Shown here piece after piece: positions 1-11,130 of a DNA stretch of 64,000 nt. Where the stretch lies: NCBI GenBank assembly GCA_030998225.1, contig JAPYXD010000519.1, positions 1-64,000 of the forward strand, read 5' to 3'. The notes beneath the pieces were generated by a model that saw only the letters and a program-made list of their open reading frames with translations, was not told where the DNA came from and did no database searches. A program made the position numbers and the translations under genes. The DNA comes from Diplolepis rosae. Taxonomy: Eukaryota > Arthropoda > Insecta > Hymenoptera > Diplolepididae. Every line of letters begins with the position of its first letter. The first letter of the stretch is position 1.

Positions 1-490
1 TTCGATGAAAAATGGTTGCGTTAAAGGTGATATTTGAGAAAGTAAATATTTTTTATTAATAGGGGTGGTTTTTTTTGTTATTTCCGGGGATTCTTACCAC
101 CCTTAATATTTCGGGGGTAATAAATGCTTATGCTCAAGACACTTTTTTCGATAAAAAAAGGTTGCGTTAAAGGTGATATTTGAGAAAGTTAAGATTTTTT
201 ATTAATAGGGGTGGTTTTTTTATTATTTCCGGGGATTCTTACCACCCTTAATCTTTCGAGGGTAATAAATGCTTATGCTCAAGACACTTTTTTCGATGAA
301 AAATGGTTGCGTTAAAGGTGATATTTGAGAAAGTAAATATTTTTTATTAATAGGGGTGGTTTTTTTATTATTTCCGGGGATTCTTACCACCCTTAATCTT
401 TCGGGGGTAATAAATTCTTATGCTCAAGACACTTTTTTCGATAAAAGAAGGTTGCGTTAAAGGTGATTTTCGAGAAAGTTAAGATTTTTT
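1..490 (+). repeat. Block repeated at about 10,580-11,070
   Basis: The monomer order gaaaaatgg/gtaaat/aatatt, aaaaaaagg/gttaag/gaggg, gaaaaatgg/gtaaat/aatctt, then the rare gataaaagaagg copy is found here and again with an offset of 10,580 bases (73 monomers). The visible differences are the extra T and the G in ttttttttgttatt of the first copy near 70-80, aaattctt near 413, and two bases of T-run or linker. Conservation of the order of four classes plus the rare marker supports block duplication over independent change. Confidence 0.7.
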
Positions 491-582
491 ATTAATAGGG
501 GTGGTTTTTATTATTATTTCCGGGGATTCTTACCACCCTTAATCTTTCGAGGGTAATAAATGCTTATGCTCAAAACACTTTT
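437..582 (+). repeat. gataaaagaagg monomer variant (rare marker)
   Basis: A 146-bp copy with a single G inside the linker A tract (gataaaagaagg) coupled to gattttcgag. I see this linker five times, near 440, 11021, 17539, 25361 and 41878. In four of the five the monomer ends in the gtagtg junction (11131, 17648, 25471, 41986); this first copy instead ends in the ordinary junction with aatctttcgaggg. The three monomers before it are also alike in most cases (gaaaaatgg linkers and a gaggg copy), so the marker tags one ancestral block that has been copied to five places. Confidence 0.8.
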
Positions 583-1163
583 TTCGATGAAAAAAGGTTG
601 CGTTAAAGGTGATATTTGAGAAAGTAAATATTTTTTATTAATAGGGGTGGTTTTTTTTATTATTTCCGGGGATTCTTACCACCCTTAATATTTCGGGGGT
701 AATAAATGCTTATGCTCAAGACACTTTTTTCGATAAAAAAAGGTTGCGTTAAAGGTGATATTTGAGAAAGTTAAGATTTTTTATTAATAGGGGTGGTTTT
801 TTTATTATTTCCGGGGATTATTACCACCCTTAATCTTTCGAGGGTAATAAATGCTTATGCTCAAGACACTTTTTTCGATGAAAAATGGTTGCGTTAAAGG
901 TGATATTTGAGAAAGTAAATATTTTTTATTAATAGGGGTGGTTTTTTTATTATTTCCGGGGATTCTTTCCACCCTTAATCTTTCGGGGGTAATAAATGCT
1001 TATGCTCAAGACACTTTTTTCGATGTAAAAAGGTTGCGTTAAAGGTGATATTTGAGAAAGTTAAGATTTTTTATTAATAGGGGTGGTTTTTTTATTATTT
1101 CCGGGGATTCTTACCACCCTTAATCTTTCGGGGGTAATAAATGCTTATGCTCAAGACACTTTT

Positions 1164-1307
1164 TTCGATAAAAAAAGGTTGCGTTAAAGGTCATATTTGA
1201 GAAAGTAAAGATTTTTTAATAATAGGGGTGGTTTTTTATTACTTCCGGGGATTCTTACCACCCTTAATATTTCGGGGGTAGTGAATGCTTGTGGTTAATA
1301 CACTTTT
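1164..1307 (+). repeat. ggtcat / gtagtg monomer variant
   Basis: This 144-bp copy differs from consensus as a linked set: ggtcatattt instead of ggtgatattt, gtaaag, ttttttaataata instead of ttttttattaata, attacttcc instead of attatttcc, aatatt, and a 3' end of gtagtgaatgcttgtgg plus ttaatacac. The ggtcat change appears 13 times (1189, 2782, 7707, 9881, 12345, 14083, 17993, 18862, 26684, 32769, 35519, 57842, 61901). It is usually preceded by a monomer ending in aaattctt rather than aaatgctt. The recurring combination shows that the variants move as a block and not as independent mutations. Confidence 0.85.
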
Positions 1308-1321
1308 TTGTGATAAAACGG
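1278..1321 (+). repeat. gtagtg...gtggttaatacac subfamily junction marker
   Basis: This junction replaces the usual taataaatgcttatgctcaagacac by a gtagtg...gtggttaatacac version and the following ttcgat by ttgtgat. It starts at 1278, 2871, 4461, 7796, 9970, 11131, 11564, 12434, 14172, 17648, 18082, 18951, 20544, 20688, 22282, 25471, 25761, 25904, 26773, 28512, 31555, 31988, 32858, 34597, 35608, 38362, 41986, 42564, 45320, 52570, 55468, 57642, 59527, 61701 and 63584. Every spacing is a whole number of 145-bp monomers. It is the most divergent common state in the array, so it is the best ruler for higher-order structure. The TTCG site of the next monomer, with its CpG, is lost. Confidence 0.9.
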
Positions 1322-1452
1322 TTGCGTTAAAGGTGATTTTCGAGAAAGTTAAGATTTTTTATTAATAGGGGTGGTTTTCATTATTATTTCCGGGGATTCT
1401 TACCACCCTTAATCTTTCGGGGGTAATAAATGCTTATGCTCAAGACACTTTT
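1308..1452 (+). repeat. ttgtgataaaacgg / tttcattatt monomer variant
   Basis: This copy follows the gtagtg junction and carries the linker ttgtgataaaacgg, gattttcgag in place of gatatttgag, gttaag, and tttcattatt in place of the T7 run. The same set recurs after most junction markers, for example near 7820, 14200, 18120, 20715, 26800, 28540, 32885, 52600, 55500, 59560 and 63615. A sister form has the linker ttgtgataaaaagg and often a plain T run (for example near 2900, 11160, 25500, 57670). tttcattatt also occurs in ordinary monomers (for example near 6300, 42808 and 48026), which shows exchange between classes. Confidence 0.85.
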
Positions 1453-3183
1453 TTCGATAAAAAAAGGTTGCGTTAAAGGTGATATTCGAGAAAGTTAAGA
1501 TTTTTTATTAATAGGGGTGGTTTTTTTATTATTTCCGGGGATTCTTACCACCCTTAATCTTTCGGGGGTAATAAATGCTTATGCTCAAGACACTTTTTTC
1601 GATGTAAAAAGGTTGCGTTAAAGGTGATATTTGAGAAAGTAAATATTTTTTATTAATAGGGGTGGTTTTTTTATTATTTCCGGGGATTCTTACCACCCTT
1701 AATATTTCGGGGGTAATAAATGCTTATGCTCAAGACACTTTTTTCGATAAAAAAAGGTTGCGTTAAAGGTGATATTTGAGAAAGTTAAGATTTTTTATTA
1801 ATAGGGGTGGTTTTTTTATTATTTCCGGGGATTATTACCACCCTTAATCTTTCGAGGGTAATAAATGCTTATGCTCAAGACACTTTTTTCGATGAAAAAT
1901 GGTTGCGTTAAAGGTGATATTTGAGAAAGTTAAGATTTTTTATTAATAGGGGTGGTTTTTTTATTATTTCCGGGGATTCTTACCACCCTTAATCTTTCGG
2001 GGGTAATAAATGCTTATGCTCAAGACACTTTTTTCGATGTAAAAAGGTTGCGTTAAAGGTGATATTTGAGAAAGTAAATATTTTTTATTAATAGGGGTGG
2101 TTTTTTTATTATTTCCGGGGATTCTTACCACCCTTAATATTTCGGGGGTAATAAATGCTTATGCTCAAGACACTTTTTTCGATAAAAAAAGGTTGCGTTA
2201 AAGGTGATATTTGAGAAAGTTAAGATTTTTTATTAATAGGGGTGGTTTTTTTATTATTTCCGGGGATTCTTACCACCCTTAATCTTTCGAGGGTAATAAA
2301 TGCTTATGCTCAAGACACTTTTTTCGATGAAAAATGGTTGCGTTAAAGGTGATATTTGAGAAAGTAAAGATTTTTTATTAATAGGGGTGGTTTTTTATTA
2401 TTTCCGGGGATTCTTACCAACCTTAATATTTCGGGGGTAATAAATGCTTATGCTCAAGACACTTTTTTCGATAAAAAAAGGTTGCGTTAAAGGTGATATT
2501 TGAGAAAGTTAAGATTTTTTATTAATAGGGGTGGTTTTTTTATTATTTCCGGGGATTATTACCACCCTTAATCTTTCGAGGGTAATAAATGCTTATGCTC
2601 AAGACACTTTTTTCGATGAAAAAAGTTTGCGTTAAAGGTGATATTTGAGAAAGTAAATATTTTTTATTAATAGGGGTGGTTTTTTTATTATTTCCGGGGA
2701 TTCTTTCCACCCTTAATCTTTCGGGGGTAATAAATTCTTATGCTCAAGACACTTTTTTCGATAAAAAAAGGTTGCGTTAAAGGTCATATTTGAGAAAGTA
2801 AAGATTTTTTAATAATAGGGGTGGTTTTTTATTACTTCCGGGGATTCTTACCACCCTTAATATTTCGGGGGTAGTGAATGCTTGTGGTTAATACACTTTT
2901 TTGTGATAAAAAGGTTGCGTTAAAGGTGATTTTCGAGAAAGTTAAGATTTTTTATTAATAGGGGTGGTTTTTTATTATTTCCGGGGATTCTTACCACCCT
3001 TAATATTTCGGGGGTAATAAATGCTTGTGGTTAATACACTTTTTTGTGATAAAAAGGTTGCGTTAAAGGTGATATTTGAGAAAGTTAAGATTTTTTATTA
3101 ATAGGGGTGGTTTTTTTATTATTTCCGGGGATTCTTACCACCCTTAATCTTTCGGGGGTAATAAATGCTTATGCTCAAGACAC

Positions 3184-3262
3184 TTTTTTCGATAAAAAAA
3201 GGTTGCGTTAAAGGTGATATTTGAGAAAGTTAAGATTTTTTATTAATAGGGGTGGTTTTTTT
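3184..3262. other. Helically phased A/T tracts in the monomer
   Basis: Four A/T tracts per monomer are centred at monomer positions about -0.5 (T6), 10 (A7), 51.5 (T6) and 72 (T7), and the next monomer repeats the set from 144.5. The centre-to-centre gaps are 10.5, 41.5, 20.5 and 72.5 bp, close to 1, 4, 2 and 7 turns of about 10.4 bp, and 145 bp is close to 14 turns. Tracts in phase with the helix are known to give intrinsic curvature, so each monomer, and the array as a whole, is predicted to be bent in a regular way. The linker classes shorten the A7 tract to A5 or A6 but keep its centre within about one base. The curvature is inferred, not measured. Confidence 0.55.
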
Positions 3263-3332
3263 ATTATTTCCGGGGATTCTTACCACCCTTAATCTTTCGG
3301 GGGTAATAAATGCTTATGCTCAAGACACTTTT
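3188..3332 (+). repeat. Representative consensus monomer (145 bp)
   Basis: This copy matches the commonest state at every variable site and defines the monomer numbering used here, with base 1 at the TT of TTCGAT. In order it holds the A7 tract (7-13), the invariant ttgcgttaaagg (16-27), gatatttgag (29-38), gttaag (42-47), a T6 tract (49-54), attaatagggg, GGTGG, a T7 tract (69-75), attatttccgggg (76-88), attcttaccaccc (89-101), ttaatctttc (102-111), five G (112-116), taataaatgcttatgc, and tcaagacac followed by a T6 tract that runs into the next monomer. Stops close every frame: forward TAA/TGA/TAG at 22, 28, 35, 44, 57 and 60. The four CpG sites are at 3, 19, 84 and 111. The start is arbitrary, as in any tandem repeat. 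Confidence 0.95.
3247..3291. repeat. Interrupted dyad (inverted repeat) of the monomer
   Basis: Within the representative monomer, TAGGGGTGGT (3247-3256) can pair with ACCACCCTTA (3282-3291). The core is seven perfect pairs (GGGTGGT/ACCACCC), extended by one G-T wobble and two A-T pairs, around a 25-base loop rich in T. The same two arms are present in nearly every monomer. The commonest change to an arm is tctttccaccc, which loses only the innermost pair; rarer breaks are ttaccaacc (near 2420 and 31540) and loss of the GGTGG at 17161-17180. It could extrude as a hairpin in single-stranded DNA or RNA, or be a binding site with two half-sites. No T run follows either arm as a bacterial terminator would need, so I do not call it a terminator. 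Confidence 0.6.
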
Positions 3333-6300
3333 TTCGATGTAAAAAGGTTGCGTTAAAGGTGATATTTGAGAAAGTAAATATTTTTTATTAATAGGGGTGG
3401 TTTTTTTATTATTTCCGGGGATTCTTACCACCCTTAATCTTTCGGGGGTAATAAATGCTTATGCTCAAGACACTTTTTTCGATAAAAAAAGGTTGCGTTA
3501 AAGGTGATATTTGAGAAAGTTAAGATTTTTTATTAATAGGGGTGGTTTTTTTATTATTTCCGGGGATTCTTACCACCCTTAATCTTTCGGGGGTAATAAA
3601 TGCTTATGCTCAAGACACTTTTTTCGATAAAAAAAGGTTGCGTTAAAGGTGATATTTGAGAAAGTAAATATTTTTTATTAATAGGGGTGGTTTTTTTATT
3701 ATTTCCGGGGATTCTTTCCACCCTTAATCTTTCGGGGGTAATAAATGCTTATGCTCAAGACACTTTTTTCGATGAAAAAAGTTTGCGTTAAAGGTGATAT
3801 TTGAGAAAGTAAATATTTTTTATTAATAGGGGTGGTTTTTTTATTATTTCCGGGGATTCTTACCACCCTTAATCTTTCGGGGGTAATAAATGCTTATGCT
3901 CAAGACACTTTTTTCGATAAAAAAAGGTTGCGTTAAAGGTGATATTTGAGAAAGTTAAGATTTTTTATTAATAGGGGTGGTTTTTTATTATTTCCGGGGA
4001 TTCTTACCACCCTTAATCTTTCGGGGGTAATAAATGCTTATGCTCAAGACACTTTTTTCGATAAAAAAAGGTTGCGTTAAAGGTGATATTTGAGAAAGTT
4101 AAGATTTTTTATTAATAGGGGTGGTTTTTTTATTATTTCCGGGGATTATTACCACCCTTAATCTTTCGAGGGTAATAAATGCTTATGCTCAAGACACTTT
4201 TTTCGATGAAAAATGGTTGCGTTAAAGGTGATATTTGAGAAAGTAAATATTTTTTATTAATAGGGGTGGTTTTTTTATTATTTCCGGGGATTCTTACCAC
4301 CCTTAATCTTTCGGGGGTAATAAATGCTTATGCTCAAGACACTTTTTTCGATAAAAAAAGGTTGCGTTAAAGGTGATATTTGAGAAAGTTAAGATTTTTT
4401 ATTAATAGGGGTGGTTTTTTATTATTTCCGGGGATTCTTACCACCCTTAATATTTCGGGGGTAGTGAATGCTTGTGGTTAATACACTTTTTTTGTGATAA
4501 ACGGTTGCGTTAAAGGTGATTTTCCAGAAAGTTAAGATTTTTTATTAATAGGGGTGGTTTTCATTATTATTTCCGGGGATTCTTACCACCCTTAATCTTT
4601 CGGGGGTAATAAATGCTTATGCTCAAGACACTTTTTTCGATAAAAAAAGGTTGCGTTAAAGGTGATATTTGAGAAAGTTAAGATTTTTTATTAATAGGGG
4701 TGGTTTTTTTATTATTTCCGGGGATTCTTACCACCCTTAATCTTTCGGGGGTAATAAATGCTTATGCTCAAGACACTTTTTTCGATAAAAAAAGGTTGCG
4801 TTAAAGGTGATATTTGAGAAAGTTAAGATTTTTTATTAATAGGGGTGGTTTTTTTATTATTTCCGGGGATTCTTACCACCCTTAATCTTTCGGGGGTAAT
4901 AAATGCTTATGCTCAAGACACTTTTTTCGATGTAAAAAGGTTGCGTTAAAGGTGATATTTGAGAAAGTAAATATTTTTTATTAATAGGGGTGGTTTTTTT
5001 ATTATTTCCGGGGATTCTTACCACCCTTAATATTTCGGGGGTAATAAATGCTTATGCTCAAGACACTTTTTTCGATAAAAAAAGGTTGCGTTAAAGGTGA
5101 TATTTGAGAAAGTTAAGATTTTTTATTAATAGGGGTGGTTTTTTTATTATTTCCGGGGATTATTACCACCCTTAATCTTTCGAGGGTAATAAATGCTTAT
5201 GCTCAAGACACTTTTTTCGATGAAAAATGGTTGCGTTAAAGGTGATATTTGAGAAAGTTAAGATTTTTTATTAATAGGGGTGGTTTTTTTATTATTTCCG
5301 GGGATTCTTACCACCCTTAATCTTTCGGGGGTAATAAATGCTTATGCTCAAGACACTTTTTTCGATGAAAAAAGGTTGCGTTAAAGGTGATATTTGAGAA
5401 AGTAAATATTTTTTATTAATAGGGGTGGTTTTTTTATTATTTCCGGGGATTCTTACCACCCTTAATCTTTCGGGGGTAATAAATGCTTATGCTCAAGACA
5501 CTTTTTTCGATAAAAAAAGGTTGCGTTAAAGGTGATATTTGAGAAAGTTAAGATTTTTTATTAATAGGGGTGGTTTTTTTATTATTTCCGGGGATTCTTA
5601 CCACCCTTAATCTTTCGGGGGTAATAAATGCTTATGCTCAAGACACTTTTTTCGATGAAAAAAGGTTGCGTTAAAGGTGATATTTGAGAAAGTTAAGATT
5701 TTTTATTAATAGGGGTGGTTTTTTTATTATTTCCGGGGATTCTTACCACCCTTAATCTTTCGGGGGTAATAAATGCTTATGCTCAAGACACTTTTTTCGA
5801 TAAAAAAAGGTTGCGTTAAAGGTGATATTTGAGAAAGTAAATATTTTTTATTAATAGGGGTGGTTTTTTTATTATTTCCGGGGATTCTTACCACCCTTAA
5901 TCTTTCGGGGGTAATAAATGCTTATGCTCAAGACACTTTTTTCGATAAAAAAAGGTTGCGTTAAAGGTGATATTTGAGAAAGTTAAGATTTTTTATTAAT
6001 AGGGGTGGTTTTTTTATTATTTCCGGGGATTCTTACCACCCTTAATCTTTCGGGGGTAATAAATGCTTATGCTCAAGACACTTTTTTCGATGTAAAAAGG
6101 TTGCGTTAAAGGTGATATTTGAGAAAGTAAATATTTTTTATTAATAGGGGTGGTTTTTTTATTATTTCCGGGGATTCTTACCACCCTTAATCTTTCGGGG
6201 GTAATAAATGCTTATGCTCAAGACACTTTTTTCGATAAAAAAAGGTTGCGTTAAAGGTGATATTTGAGAAAGTTAAGATTTTTTATTAATAGGGGTGGTT

Positions 6301-9300
6301 TTCATTATTATTTCCGGGGATTCTTACCACCCTTAATCTTTCGGGGGTAATAAATGCTTATGCTCAAGACACTTTTTTCGATAAAAAAAGGTTGCGTTAA
6401 AGGTGATATTTGAGAAAGTTAAGATTTTTTATTAATAGGGGTGGTTTTTTTATTATTTCCGGGGATTCTTACCACCCTTAATCTTTCGGGGGTAATAAAT
6501 GCTTATGCTCAAGACACTTTTTTCGATGAAAAAAGGTTGCGTTAAAGGTGATATTTGAGAAAGTTAAGATTTTTTATTAATAGGGGTGGTTTTTTTATTA
6601 TTTCCGGGGATTCTTACCACCCTTAATATTTCGGGGGTAATAAATGCTTATGCTCAAGACACTTTTTTCGATAAAAAAAGGTTGCGTTAAAGGTGATATT
6701 TGAGAAAGTTAAGATTTTTTATTAATAGGGGTGGTTTTTTTATTATTTCCGGGGATTATTACCACCCTTAATCTTTCGAGGGTAATAAATGCTTATGCTC
6801 AAGACACTTTTTTCGATGAAAAAAGGTTGCGTTAAAGGTGATATTTGAGAAAGTTAAGATTTTTTATTAATAGGGGTGGTTTTTTTATTATTTCCGGGGA
6901 TTCTTACCACCCTTAATCTTTCGGGGGTAATAAATGCTTATGCTCAAGACACTTTTTTCGATGAAAAAAGGTTGCGTTAAAGGTGATATTTGAGAAAGTA
7001 AATATTTTTTATTAATAGGGGTGGTTTTTTTATTATTTCCGGGGATTCTTACCACCCTTAATCTTTCGGGGGTAATAAATGCTTATGCTCAAGACACTTT
7101 TTTCGATAAAAAAAGGTTGCGTTAAAGGTGATATTTGAGAAAGTTAAGATTTTTTATTAATAGGGGTGGTTTTTTTATTATTTCCGGGGATTCTTACCAC
7201 CCTTAATCTTTCGGGGGTAATAAATGCTTATGCTCAAGACACTTTTTTCGATGAAAAAAGGTTGCGTTAAAGGTGATATTTGAGAAAGTAAATATTTTTT
7301 ATTAATAGGGGTGGTTTTTTTATTATTTCCGGGGATTCTTACCACCCTTAATATTTCGGGGGTAATAAATGCTTATGCTCAAGACACTTTTTTCGATAAA
7401 AAAAGGTTGCGTTAAAGGTGATATTTGAGAAAGTTAAGATTTTTTATTAATAGGGGTGGTTTTTTTATTATTTCCGGGGATTATTACCACCCTTAATCTT
7501 TCGAGGGTAATAAATGCTTATGCTCAAGACACTTTTTTCGATGAAAAATGGTTGCGTTAAAGGTGATATTTGAGAAAGTAAATATTTTTTATTAATAGGG
7601 GTGGTTTTTTTATTATTTCCGGGGATTCTTACCACCCTTAATCTTTCGGGGGTAATAAATTCTTATGCTCAAGACACTTTTTTCGATAAAAAAAGGTTGC
7701 GTTAAAGGTCATATTTGAGAAAGTAAAGATTTTTTAATAATAGGGGTGGTTTTTTATTACTTCCGGGGATTCTTACCACCCTTAATATTTCGGGGGTAGT
7801 GAATGCTTGTGGTTAATACACTTTTTTGTGATAAAACGGTTGCGTTAAAGGTGATTTTCGAGAAAGTTAAGATTTTTTATTAATAGGGGTGGTTTTCATT
7901 ATTATTTCCGGGGATTCTTACCACCCTTAATCTTTCGGGGGTAATAAATGCTTATGCTCAAGACACTTTTTTCGATAAAAAAAGGTTGCGTTAAAGGTGA
8001 TATTTGAGAAAGTTAAGATTTTTTATTAATAGGGGTGGTTTTTTTATTATTTCCGGGGATTCTTACCACCCTTAATCTTTCGGGGGTAATAAATGCTTAT
8101 GCTCAAGACACTTTTTTCGATGTAAAAAGGTTGCGTTAAAGGTGATATTTGAGAAAGTAAATATTTTTTATTAATAGGGGTGGTTTTTTTATTATTTCCG
8201 GGGATTCTTACCACCCTTAATCTTTCGGGGGTAATAAATGCTTATGCTCAAGACACTTTTTTCGATAAAAAAAGGTTGCGTTAAAGGTGATATTTGAGAA
8301 AGTTAAGATTTTTTATTAATAGGGGTGGTTTTTTTATTATTTCCGGGGATTCTTACCACCCTTAATCTTTCGGGGGTAATAAATGCTTATGCTCAAGACA
8401 CTTTTTTCGATGTAAAAAGGTTGCGTTAAAGGTGATATTTGAGAAAGTTAAGATTTTTTATTAATAGGGGTGGTTTTTTTATTATTTCCGGGGATTCTTA
8501 CCACCCTTAATCTTTCGGGGGTAATAAATGCTTATGCTCAAGACACTTTTTTCGATAAAAAAAGGTTGCGTTAAAGGTGATATTTGAGAAAGTTAAGATT
8601 TTTTATTAATAGGGGTGGTTTTTTTATTATTTCCGGGGATTCTTACCACCCTTAATCTTTCGGGGGTAATAAATGCTTATGCTCAAGACACTTTTTTCGA
8701 TGAAAAAAGGTTGCGTTAAAGGTGATATTTGAGAAAGTTAAGATTTTTTATTAATAGGGGTGGTTTTTTTATTATTTCCGGGGATTCTTACCACCCTTAA
8801 TATTTCGGGGGTAATAAATGCTTATGCTCAAGACACTTTTTTCTATAAAAAAAGGTTGCGTTAAAGGTGATATTTGAGAAAGTTAAGATTTTTTATTAAT
8901 AGGGGTGGTTTTTTTATTATTTCCGGGGATTATTACCACCCTTAATCTTTCGAGGGTAATAAATGCTTATGCTCAAGACACTTTTTTCGATGAAAAATGG
9001 TTGCGTTAAAGGTGATATTTGAGAAAGTTAAGATTTTTTATTAATAGGGGTGGTTTTTTTATTATTTCCGGGGATTCTTACCACCCTTAATCTTTCGGGG
9101 GTAATAAATGCTTATGCTCAAGACACTTTTTTCGATGAAAAAAGGTTGCGTTAAAGGTGATATTTGAGAAAGTAAATATTTTTTATTAATAGGGGTGGTT
9201 TTTTTATTATTTCCGGGGATTCTTACCACCCTTAATCTTTCGGGGGTAATAAATGCTTATGCTCAAGACACTTTTTTCGATAAAAAAAGGTTGCGTTAAA

Positions 9301-10290
9301 GGTGATATTTGAGAAAGTTAAGATTTTTTATTAATAGGGGTGGTTTTTTTATTATTTCCGGGGATTCTTACCACCCTTAATCTTTCGGGGGTAATAAATG
9401 CTTATGCTCAAGACACTTTTTTCGATGAAAAAAGGTTGCGTTAAAGGTGATATTTGAGAAAGTAAATATTTTTTATTAATAGGGGTGGTTTTTTTATTAT
9501 TTCCGGGGATTCTTACCACCCTTAATATTTCGGGGGTAATAAATGCTTATGCTCAAGACACTTTTTTCGATAAAAAAAGGTTGCGTTAAAGGTGATATTT
9601 GAGAAAGTTAAGATTTTTTATTAATAGGGGTGGTTTTTTTATTATTTCCGGGGATTATTACCACCCTTAATCTTTCGAGGGTAATAAATGCTTATGCTCA
9701 AGACACTTTTTTCGATGAAAAAAGGTTGCGTTAAAGGTGATATTTGAGAAAGTAAATATTTTTTATTAATAGGGGTGGTTTTTTTATTATTTCCGGGGAT
9801 TCTTACCACCCTTAATCTTTCGGGGGTAATAAATGCTTATGCTCAAGACACTTTTTTCGATAAAAAAAGGTTGCGTTAAAGGTCATATTTGAGAAAGTAA
9901 AGATTTTTTATTAATAGGGGTGGTTTTTTATTATTTCCGGGGATTCTTACCACCCTTAATATTTCGGGGGTAGTGAATGCTTGTGGTTAATACACTTTTT
10001 TTGTGATAAAACGGTTGCGTTAAAGGTGATTTTCCAGAAAGTTAAGATTTTTTATTAATAGGGGTGGTTTTCATTATTATTTCCGGGGATTCTTACCACC
10101 CTTAATCTTTCGGGGGTAATAAATGCTTATGCTCAAGACACTTTTTTCGATAAAAAAAGGTTGCGTTAAAGGTGATATTTGAGAAAGTTAAGATTTTTTA
10201 TTAATAGGGGTGGTTTTTTTATTATTTCCGGGGATTCTTACCACCCTTAATCTTTCGGGGGTAATAAATGCTTATGCTCAAGACACTTTT

Positions 10291-10435
10291 TTCGATGTAA
10301 AAAGGTTGCGTTAAAGGTGATATTTGAGAAAGTAAATATTTTTTATTAATAGGGGTGGTTTTTTTATTATTTCCGGGGATTCTTTCCCCACGTAATGTGT
10401 CGGGGGTAATAGATGCTTATGCTCAAGACACTTTT
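10291..10435 (+). repeat. Divergent monomer with scrambled 3' third
   Basis: This 145-bp copy is ordinary up to the ccggggattc motif, but 10381-10412 reads tctttccccacgtaatgtgt and then cgggggtaatag, with about eight changes clustered between the dyad arm and the G5 run. The 3' dyad arm ACCACCC is destroyed. Length is unchanged, so this is clustered substitution or misreading and not an indel. It lies about 150 bases before the block shared with the start of the window. Confidence 0.8.
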
Positions 10436-11130
10436 TTCGATAAAAAAAGGTTGCGTTAAAGGTGATATTTGAGAAAGTAAATATTTTTTATTAATAGGGG
10501 TGGTTTTTTTTGTTATTTCCGGGGATTCTTACCACCCTTAATCTTTCGAGGGTAATAAATGCTTATGCTCAAGACACTTTTTTCGATGAAAAATGGTTGC
10601 GTTAAAGGTGATATTTGAGAAAGTAAATATTTTTTATTAATAGGGGTGGTTTTTTTATTATTTCCGGGGATTCTTACCACCCTTAATATTTCGGGGGTAA
10701 TAAATGCTTATGCTCAAGACACTTTTTTCGATAAAAAAAGGTTGCGTTAAAGGTGATATTTGAGAAAGTTAAGATTTTTTATTAATAGGGGTGGTTTTTT
10801 TATTATTTCCGGGGATTCTTACCACCCTTAATCTTTCGAGGGTAATAAATGCTTATGCTCAAGACACTTTTTTCGATGAAAAATGGTTGCGTTAAAGGTG
10901 ATATTTGAGAAAGTAAATATTTTTTATTAATAGGGGTGGTTTTTTTATTATTTCCGGGGATTCTTACCACCCTTAATCTTTCGGGGGTAATAAATGCTTA
11001 TGCTCAAGACACTTTTTTCGATAAAAGAAGGTTGCGTTAAAGGTGATTTTCGAGAAAGTTAAGATTTTTTATTAATAGGGGTGGTTTTTTATTATTTCCG
11101 GGGATTCTTACCACCCTTAATATTTCGGGG

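Noticed and set aside
1278..1452. Insertion sequence or transposon fragment at the gtagtg junctions
   Set aside because: The divergent junction keeps the 145-bp register and aligns to the ordinary monomer throughout, with no target duplication or terminal repeats.
3188..3210. CENP-B box near the TTCG motif
   Set aside because: TTCG is followed four bases later by A as in the box, but the required CGGG is absent (the linker continues with A and then GG), in all linker classes.
3247..3291. Rho-independent terminator in each monomer
   Set aside because: The stem contains a 25-base loop and no T run follows the 3' arm on either strand; there are no genes to terminate.
3249..3303. G-quadruplex from the GGGG, GGGG and GGGGG runs
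   Set aside because: Only three long runs per monomer, separated by about 19 and 23 bases; the loops are too long for a standard call.
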